Shown piece by piece: positions 59,115-64,000 of a DNA stretch of 64,000 nucleotides. Numbering within the stretch: position 1 is the stretch's first letter; each line of letters opens with the position of its first letter. Made by a program: the position numbers and the translations under genes. The notes under the pieces are model-generated. The model made no database searches and was not told the DNA's origin. It saw only the letters and a list, made by a program, of their open reading frames with translations. This stretch comes from TOLSYN sp963849065 (lineage in GTDB: Bacteria > Acidobacteriota > Terriglobia > Terriglobales > Acidobacteriaceae), in assembly GCA_963849065.1 (NCBI GenBank), contig CAWKFM010000005.1:1364001-1428000 (forward strand), in the 5' to 3' direction.

Positions 59115-60092
59115 TTAGCAGCTGTGGATCATGAGTCGGACCAGCGTCTGGTTGAGGAGCTGATGGGCGATTTCACCGAAGGTGACCATGGAGGGAACCG
59201 ATCCGGCGCTCTTGCCGCCAAGGTTGGCGTACATGTAATTCAGGATGCAGTTGCAGGCAAAGGCCGCGTCCGTCTTCTTGGCGGGCAGTGCGGACTCGAA
59301 GGCCGATACGTAGTCGGCTACCGGAGCGGCAAAGCTGTACTCGACGCCAGGGAAGACCGGAGCATAGAGCCGCACCACATTGGTCGCCTCATCGGCCGAC
59401 TGGATGCTGACGTTGATCACGCTGCCATTGTAGTTGGCGGTGAGCGGCAGGCGGATGTCGGCTTGCACGCTGGCCAGGTACTGGGCGAAGTTCATGGGCT
59501 TTCCGTTGACCGAGCATTGCTCCTGAACAAAGCCGGATTTCGGGAAGGTGATCTTATCTCCGTCGCCGGGCTTGAAGACATTGACGATCTCGATGTCCGC
59601 AATTTTGTTGGCCGGGAGTGCGACGTGCATGGCGATGGCGCAAGCCGAGAAGCAGGCGCCGGTCTGTCCGTTGAAGACCTTGGGATCGGTGCGTCCCACC
59701 TCGGGCAGCGGTACGCCGGAAACCCATCCGACGACCGGCTTGAGGACGAAGCCTTCGTAGCGCGGCGCACCCTCGGCATAGGCGGTGTGCACCGCGCTGC
59801 CGGCGGGAAGAATCAGTACCGAGAAACCTTTTTCCGGGGCATCGGCGCAGATGGAGGGCAGGGTCTCGACGGAGTATTCGGCGATCTTGAATCCCTGCAC
59901 GAAATCCGGGAGCTCATCGACAAAGATGCTGGACTCGGAAAAGGTTCCGCCGTCGGTATCGATGAAATAGGAGGTGGTTCCTCCAATCCAGTTTCCCTTG
60001 GGAAGTTGCGCGAGCGCCGATTCGCTGCCAGCCAGCAGCAAGGGTTTTTCGGTTGCAATCATTTTTGTAACTTCGGCAATTGAATTAAGCAC
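59115..60092 (-). CDS. Hypothetical protein of a three-gene cluster
   Basis: 325 aa from a GTG at 60092 with GGGGAT upstream; it overlaps the end of the preceding gene by 8 nt. No signal peptide. Contains a cysteine-bearing segment TGACFSACAIAMHVALPANK and a late FACNCILNYMYANLG; the rest is mixed alpha/beta with WIGGTTSYFIDTDGGTFSESSIFVDELPDFV at the N-terminus. I do not recognise the family and no catalytic motif stands out. Part of a cluster with the genes at 60085 and 60455. Confidence 0.7.
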   Translation of the reverse strand: MLNSIAEVTKMIATEKPLLLAGSESALAQLPKGNWIGGTTSYFIDTDGGTFSESSIFVDELPDFVQGFKIAEYSVETLPSICADAPEKGFSVLILPAGSAVHTAYAEGAPRYEGFVLKPVVGWVSGVPLPEVGRTDPKVFNGQTGACFSACAIAMHVALPANKIADIEIVNVFKPGDGDKITFPKSGFVQEQCSVNGKPMNFAQYLASVQADIRLPLTANYNGSVINVSIQSADEATNVVRLYAPVFPGVEYSFAAPVADYVSAFESALPAKKTDAAFACNCILNYMYANLGGKSAGSVPSMVTFGEIAHQLLNQTLVRLMIHSC

Positions 60093-60324
60093 GATAATCC
60101 CCACTAAATAATTGTTTGAGCTCAGACTGGTACAGGTTTTCATACCGGGTGAGAAATTCATGCGTCGCCTGCGCCAATTGCTTGACCGTGGCTTCGGAGG
60201 GGTTCTTTTTGTAGCTGATGCGATTGTTGGTCAGCAGCAGATTGAACCCGAACTTGGTGGTTGTGATTTCCTTGTTTCCGACGACAAGCTCGCGCAGCGC
60301 CGGATGAGTGACTGGCGGCAGCAT
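60085..60324 (-). CDS. Small hypothetical protein of the same cluster
   Basis: 79 aa from the ATG at 60324 with a GGGGGAGAGG site. Mostly helical (VKQLAQATHEFLTRYENLYQSELKQLF), preceded by a short strand region (KEITTTKFGFNLLLTNNRISYKK). No known motif. It overlaps the start of the 325-aa gene by 8 nt, so the two are translationally linked. Confidence 0.7.
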   Translation of the reverse strand: MLPPVTHPALRELVVGNKEITTTKFGFNLLLTNNRISYKKNPSEATVKQLAQATHEFLTRYENLYQSELKQLFSGDYRA

Positions 60325-60454
60325 ATGCCTCTCCCCCTTTTTAACGTGACGGAGGTCATCATATCAACGAGGTTCCGCTTTGGGCCACAAGAAAACCCTC
60401 CTCAGCATATAACCAAAGTAAGTACCCCGGCATCCCGTATCAAAGGCCCTGTGC

Positions 60455-60889
60455 TTAAGCAGCGCGGGTACCCGCCGCGATCTGGTAATTGCCCTGCCAG
60501 CTCATCTCGACATCGTTGGTCGAAGTCATGCGGCCCTTGAAACGGCCGTTTCCGGAGATGCTGGCAAACTGGCCGCTGCCATGGGTGTAGCGCCAGATGC
60601 CTTCCAGCAGGACCTCGCCGTTGGCAATACTGACGTGGCCGTCGAAGGTTCCGCAGTCGCGGTCGCCGTTGGGATGCTCGTTGACAAAATAACCGCGCGA
60701 CGGACCAAACCCCTGGATGAGATCCATGGTGCCCCAGTAGGTGACCCGCACATTCTTCCAGTTCTCATCGCTCACCGCCTGCGGGCCGGTGAACTGGGAG
60801 AGCACTAGTTCGTGTTCCGGAATATCTTGCAGGGCAAGGCTGGTTTGCTCGACAGCCTTGCCAGTGAATTGACCGGTGAAATTAGGCAT
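60455..60889 (-). CDS. Beta-barrel hypothetical protein (calycin or allene-oxide-cyclase-like)
   Basis: 144 aa from the ATG at 60889 (AAGGGGAAGAAG site). Alternating beta-strand pattern with a final GSGQFASISGNGRFKGRM...VEMSWQGNYQ, which resembles small eight-stranded barrels of the lipocalin/allene oxide cyclase type. Function unknown. It precedes the genes at 60324 and 60092 on the same strand with a 130-nt gap and may belong to the same cluster. Confidence 0.65.
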   Translation of the reverse strand: MPNFTGQFTGKAVEQTSLALQDIPEHELVLSQFTGPQAVSDENWKNVRVTYWGTMDLIQGFGPSRGYFVNEHPNGDRDCGTFDGHVSIANGEVLLEGIWRYTHGSGQFASISGNGRFKGRMTSTNDVEMSWQGNYQIAAGTRAA

Positions 60890-61086
60890 CTTCTTCCCCT
60901 TTTTAGCCGGTGATGCTCCAATGCAGAGATTGGACACCTCCGTGGTGCGGAACTCTGCTTCGGCCACACGGTGGGAGGCAGAAGAGCAGGCGGGAGTTGC
61001 CTCTGGCAGCGAGGAATCAGGAATTAGTGCCGGAGATCCATGATGCGCCGTGCGTGCCGGTGCGCGGGCCGCCGCTGGTGCGTGCC

Positions 61087-61121
61087 GGATAACGCTGCGC
61101 TGCCGGCCGCAGGCGCCTGGG
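61087..61121. repeat. Class-2 repeat, divergent intergenic copy
   Basis: GGATAACGCTGCGCTGCCGG-CCGCAGGCGCCTGG; matches the class-2 consensus and the copy inside the neighbouring GHMP kinase gene. Confidence 0.75.
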
Positions 61122-61143
61122 GTTACATGATACAAATGTCAGC

Positions 61144-62274
61144 ATGTCTGGAAAACCATACAAAACGGCTGCAGGCGCCAGGTCGGGTAACGCTACGCTG
61201 CCGGCCGCAGGCGCTGGGCCGGCCGCAGGCACTGGAGTGGTTGCGCAAGCCTCGTGCCGGGTAGATCTTGCGGGCGGCACGATGGACATGTGGCCGCTCT
61301 ATCTTTTTCATCCCGGCGCGGTGGTGGTCAACATTGCGGTGCAGGTGATGACTCGCTGCCGGATCGTGCCTACCGAGGGCGCAGGGATCGAACTGGTCTC
61401 GCTGGATACCGGCCTGGCGGATCGCTTTGCCGATATGCAGGCGCTACGCCGGGCGCGGCGCTGCAAACACGGGCTGGCCGTGCATCTGCTGCGCTTTTTC
61501 TACGCGGATTCAGCGCCGGGCACGGGTCTGCGGATGGAGACGCACTCGGAGTCGCCCGCGGGTGCGGGGATCTCGGGTTCGTCGGCGCTGATGATCGCCT
61601 CAGCTGCGGCGCTGGCGCGGTTCAGCGGGCGCAAGCTCGCGCTGGAGAAGATTCGCGAGATTGCGCAGAACGTGGAGGCGCAGCTCATCAAGGTACCTAC
61701 CGGATGCCAGGACTACTACCCTGCGCTGTATGGCGGAGTGAACGCGGTGCAGTTGGATGCGGACGGCATCCACCGCAAGGCGATCGACTGCGATGCGGAG
61801 GAGCTGGACCGCCGGCTGGTGCTGGCCTATACGGGAGCTCCCCGCAAGAGCGGCATCAATAACTGGGAGGTATTCAAGCGGCATATCGACGGGGACCGGC
61901 GAATCTTCGGCAACTTTGAGCGCATAGGGGAGATTGCGCGGGCGATGCGCTGCGCGCTGGAGGTCGGCGACTGGACAGAGGCAGCGCGGTTGCTGCGCGA
62001 GGAGTGGAAGCTGCGGCGGACGAATGCGCCGGCCATTGCTACGCCGTTCATCGACGAATTGATTGCGCTGGGCCGCAAAAACGGGGCGTTGGGCGCAAAG
62101 GTATGTGGTGCGGGAGGCGGAGGTTGCGTGCTGTTTATGACTTCGCCGGAGGCTCGGGGACGGGTGGAAGAGGTTTTGAAAAGCGCCGGAGCACGGCTGC
62201 TGCCGGCGAAGGTGGCGCGGCAGGGAGTCAAGGTGACCTCACTGAAACCTGCCGCGGTTGAGGCCGGACGGTGA
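61144..62274 (+). CDS. GHMP family kinase
   Basis: 376 aa. GHMP motifs: CRVDLAGGTMDMWP (motif 1, about 38-51), SPAGAGISGSSALMIASAA (ATP-binding motif 2) and VCGAGGGGCVLFM (motif 3). The type is near galactokinase and heptose-kinase relatives, so it probably phosphorylates a sugar. Residues about 10-32 (AGARSGNATLPAAGAGPAAGTG) derive from a class-2 repeat inserted in frame between the start and the first kinase strand. CPBP protease follows after 6 nt. Confidence 0.85.
   Translation: MSGKPYKTAAGARSGNATLPAAGAGPAAGTGVVAQASCRVDLAGGTMDMWPLYLFHPGAVVVNIAVQVMTRCRIVPTEGAGIELVSLDTGLADRFADMQALRRARRCKHGLAVHLLRFFYADSAPGTGLRMETHSESPAGAGISGSSALMIASAAALARFSGRKLALEKIREIAQNVEAQLIKVPTGCQDYYPALYGGVNAVQLDADGIHRKAIDCDAEELDRRLVLAYTGAPRKSGINNWEVFKRHIDGDRRIFGNFERIGEIARAMRCALEVGDWTEAARLLREEWKLRRTNAPAIATPFIDELIALGRKNGALGAKVCGAGGGGCVLFMTSPEARGRVEEVLKSAGARLLPAKVARQGVKVTSLKPAAVEAGR
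61184..61230. repeat. Class-2 repeat inside the GHMP kinase gene
   Basis: GGGTAACGCTACGCTGCCGG-CCGCAGGCGC at 61185-61214 followed by a second GGCCGGCCGCAGGCAC. In frame with the kinase gene and supplying its N-terminal low-complexity peptide. Confidence 0.75.
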
Positions 62275-62280
62275 GCGGGG

Positions 62281-63195
62281 ATGACGGTGACGGAGAACGC
62301 TGAGTTCGAGGCAGAGCGCAGGGACAATCCGTATCGTGCACCGGTCCCGATTCCGGCACTGGCGCGCTTTGTGATCGCGGCGCTGTGGACGGCCGGGGTG
62401 TTCTGGGCAAGCGGATTTGTGTACGCGTTTTTCCCTGGGCACGAGCTGATTCCGGGGCTGCTCTCCCGGGTGGTTGCGTGCGTGCTCACGGCGGCAGGCT
62501 TCGTGTTTTTCCTGCGTGTGCTGGACTATAACTTCAAGCCCATAGCCGTGGCCCTGGCGCTGCCGGTGAACCCGATCGCCGGACGGCAGTTTGGCAGAGG
62601 GCTGGCGCTGGGAGCTCTGTTGATGACTCTCGACGTAGGCGCGATCGCCTGCTTCGGAGGCCTGCACTTTCATTTTCACCTCGGCTTTCACATGGGGGAG
62701 AGGGCGACAGCCGTGGCTGTGCTGCTGCTGTTTGGCGCCCTGCTTGAGGAGCTGACTTTTCGCGGCTATCCTTTCCAGAAGCTGACCGAGGCCTTCGGGG
62801 CATTCTGGGCGGTGGTGATACTTTCGGCGCTGTTCGGGGCGGTACACTTGGGCAATCCCGATGCCGGAGGCTGGCTGAGCTGGGGCTTCTTCAACACGCT
62901 GGCCGTGGGAGTCCTGTTCGCGCTGGCGCGCATCCGCAGCGGCTCGCTATGGTTTTCCTTCGGACTGCACTTTGGATGGAATCTCTTTCAAGGATCTGTC
63001 TTCGGGCTTCCAGTGAGCGGGCTGAGCGAGTTTTCCACCCTGGTGACGGCCACGGCGCACGGTTCCCTGGCGCTGACCGGAGGCGCTTATGGGCCCGAGG
63101 CCAGCGCAACCTGCTCGATTGTCCTGGTGATTGCTCTGCCGCTGATGTGGCAGCTGACCCGGTCGCAAAGGATTCCGCAAACTCCCATTCCGTAA
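62281..63195 (+). CDS. CPBP family intramembrane metalloprotease
   Basis: 304 aa, about eight membrane helices. The CPBP/Abi motif LLEELTFRGYPF (EExxxR) and the histidines in FGAVHLG and LHFGWNLF form the metal site of Rce1-type proteases. It may clip prenylated or membrane proteins; a role in bacteriocin self-immunity is known for some relatives. Starts 6 nt after the GHMP kinase and may be co-transcribed. Confidence 0.85.
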   Translation: MTVTENAEFEAERRDNPYRAPVPIPALARFVIAALWTAGVFWASGFVYAFFPGHELIPGLLSRVVACVLTAAGFVFFLRVLDYNFKPIAVALALPVNPIAGRQFGRGLALGALLMTLDVGAIACFGGLHFHFHLGFHMGERATAVAVLLLFGALLEELTFRGYPFQKLTEAFGAFWAVVILSALFGAVHLGNPDAGGWLSWGFFNTLAVGVLFALARIRSGSLWFSFGLHFGWNLFQGSVFGLPVSGLSEFSTLVTATAHGSLALTGGAYGPEASATCSIVLVIALPLMWQLTRSQRIPQTPIP

Positions 63196-63301
63196 AAATT
63201 ACGAGTAGCGGGCGGGTGCTCGTCCGGAGTGGCGCATCTAAAAACTCCACTGTACCGGCTTCAGTAGGGGAGCGCGGGCGAAGTGGGGCGCACGAGATTC
63301 C

Positions 63302-63844
63302 ATGCGAATCGGGGGAAAGCGACGGACGCTGCTGGTGCCGGGAGTGCTGCTACTGGCGGGCATTGCCTGCGCGGAGGGCGGCAGGTTTTCGGTGGAACAG
63401 CGCGAGCAGATGATCCGCGCGTTTCTCGATGAGCCTGCGTTTGCGCACTGCGCGTTTCCGCGCGGCAAGGCGGAAATCCGCATTGAGGACGGCAAGATCT
63501 CTCCGTCGGAATCCGACATTCAGCAACTGGTGGAGCGGAGTGGAGCTGCAGCCAAAACCGACGATCGGGTCAAGATCACTGGCGTGCGCTTTGTGCAGGG
63601 CAAGGTGGTTCGCATAGAGGACATGAAGATAAGCGGAGAAAAGCGGGTGCGCACGCAGAACGAAGTGGGCGCACTGGACAGCATAGCGGAGAAGCAGGCA
63701 CGGCCAGATGCGATGGCGGCGCCGCCGGAACAGGAGCGCAAGGCGCCAACGCTGCTTCGTCCGGGGGAAAAGATCGACGGCCACGGCGAGAGGGTGTCTG
63801 CTCCGCTGCCGGCACCGGAGCAGACGGCCCCACCCTTCAAATGA
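63302..63844 (+). CDS. Exported hypothetical protein
   Basis: 180 aa with a signal peptide (about 1-24, cleavage near ACA). The mature domain (FSVEQREQMIRAFLDEPAFAHCAFPRGKAEIRIEDGKIS) is short and the C-terminal 60 residues are charged and Pro-rich. Unrecognised family. Confidence 0.6.
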   Translation: MRIGGKRRTLLVPGVLLLAGIACAEGGRFSVEQREQMIRAFLDEPAFAHCAFPRGKAEIRIEDGKISPSESDIQQLVERSGAAAKTDDRVKITGVRFVQGKVVRIEDMKISGEKRVRTQNEVGALDSIAEKQARPDAMAAPPEQERKAPTLLRPGEKIDGHGERVSAPLPAPEQTAPPFK

Positions 63845-63925
63845 GAGTCCCCAGCCATCGTGTTTGCCTACTGAGTCTTCCACCCCAGGCTTTCCCACAT
63901 CTGCTGGAGCCTTTACACTATTCGG

Positions 63926-64000
63926 GTGAAGATCGCGCTAGCTCAGATCAACCCCACGGTCGGAGATTTTACCGGCAACGCGGCCAAACTGCGCCAGTAC
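63926..64000 (+). CDS. nadE: NAD+ synthase, glutamine-dependent (partial, cut by window end)
   Basis: The 25 codons visible from a GTG at 63926 read VKIALAQINPTVGDFTGNAAKLRQY. This is the N-terminus of the glutaminase (nitrilase-like) domain of glutamine-dependent NadE, where A-Q-x-N-P-x-V-G-D-x-x-G-N is highly conserved. The rest, including the NAD synthase domain, lies beyond the window. No strong ribosome-binding site precedes the GTG. Confidence 0.8.
   Translation, partial: MKIALAQINPTVGDFTGNAAKLRQY

Noticed and set aside
63890..63906. Half of a class-1 hairpin (CCCACATCTGC)
   Set aside because: No matching second arm follows; could be chance or a decayed copy.

Overview
The window looks like a chromosomal segment of an acidobacterium (class Terriglobia). 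It is roughly 60% GC and gene-dense, with about 60 protein genes, no rRNA or tRNA genes and no phage. The lineage call rests on gene content and style: a YXWGXW-type lipoprotein, a DUF1844 protein beside ribF, 2-oxoacid:ferredoxin oxidoreductase, stand-alone PilZ proteins, and hairpin repeats. It is an inference, not a database result.

Layout. 1-6300: small accessory genes (Tat-exported protein, nuclease-like protein, zinc-ribbon PilZ protein, DUF2891 protein, truncated haemoglobin, tandem universal stress protein), then a Ser/Thr kinase paired with a tiny membrane protein. 6674-11198: a radical SAM protein converging on a fused NitT/TauT-type ABC transporter, with a MITE-like insertion exactly between their stop codons. 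11426-16135: pstSCAB and a GAF protein. 16200-25966: glpD-glpK, pgsA, a glycosyltransferase, the agmatine-to-putrescine operon aguB-aguA-tadA, a Fur regulator, a DHH phosphoesterase and a small Cys protein. 26237-33967: dnaE-accA and korA-korB, each pair closed by a clear terminator. 34029-40767: higBA, a UbiD-family decarboxylase, an M48 protease, a TumE/TumA-like toxin-antitoxin pair whose toxin gene is frameshifted, inositol-phosphate synthase and an exported protein. 40821-46901: a large PilZ-GAF-membrane-cohesin-PEGA protein, then DUF1844-MBL-ribF and ygfZ. 47093-64000: a secreted HExxH protein, mtnP plus a PfkB kinase, a GT-C glycosyltransferase, exported hypotheticals, murA, isochorismatase plus serine hydrolase, the YXWGXW lipoprotein, a three-gene cluster of unknown function, a GHMP kinase, a CPBP protease and the start of nadE.

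Repeats are the most distinctive feature. Class 1 has arms of about 11-16 nt around a 7-8 nt loop, and each hairpin has only one to three positions that are not Watson-Crick pairs. Class 2 is a larger GC-rich palindrome built on GGGTAACGCTGCGCT. Both classes occur between genes and also in frame inside genes: class 1 in korA and the serine hydrolase, class 2 in the GT-C glycosyltransferase (twice) and the GHMP kinase. The elements therefore appear able to spread into coding DNA without breaking it.

Other notable items are the PilZ-GAF-TM-cohesin-PEGA protein (a possible c-di-GMP-linked cell-surface receptor), the MITE-like element whose target duplication copied two overlapping stop codons, the broken tumE beside an intact antitoxin, and the unrecognised operon at 59115-60889.
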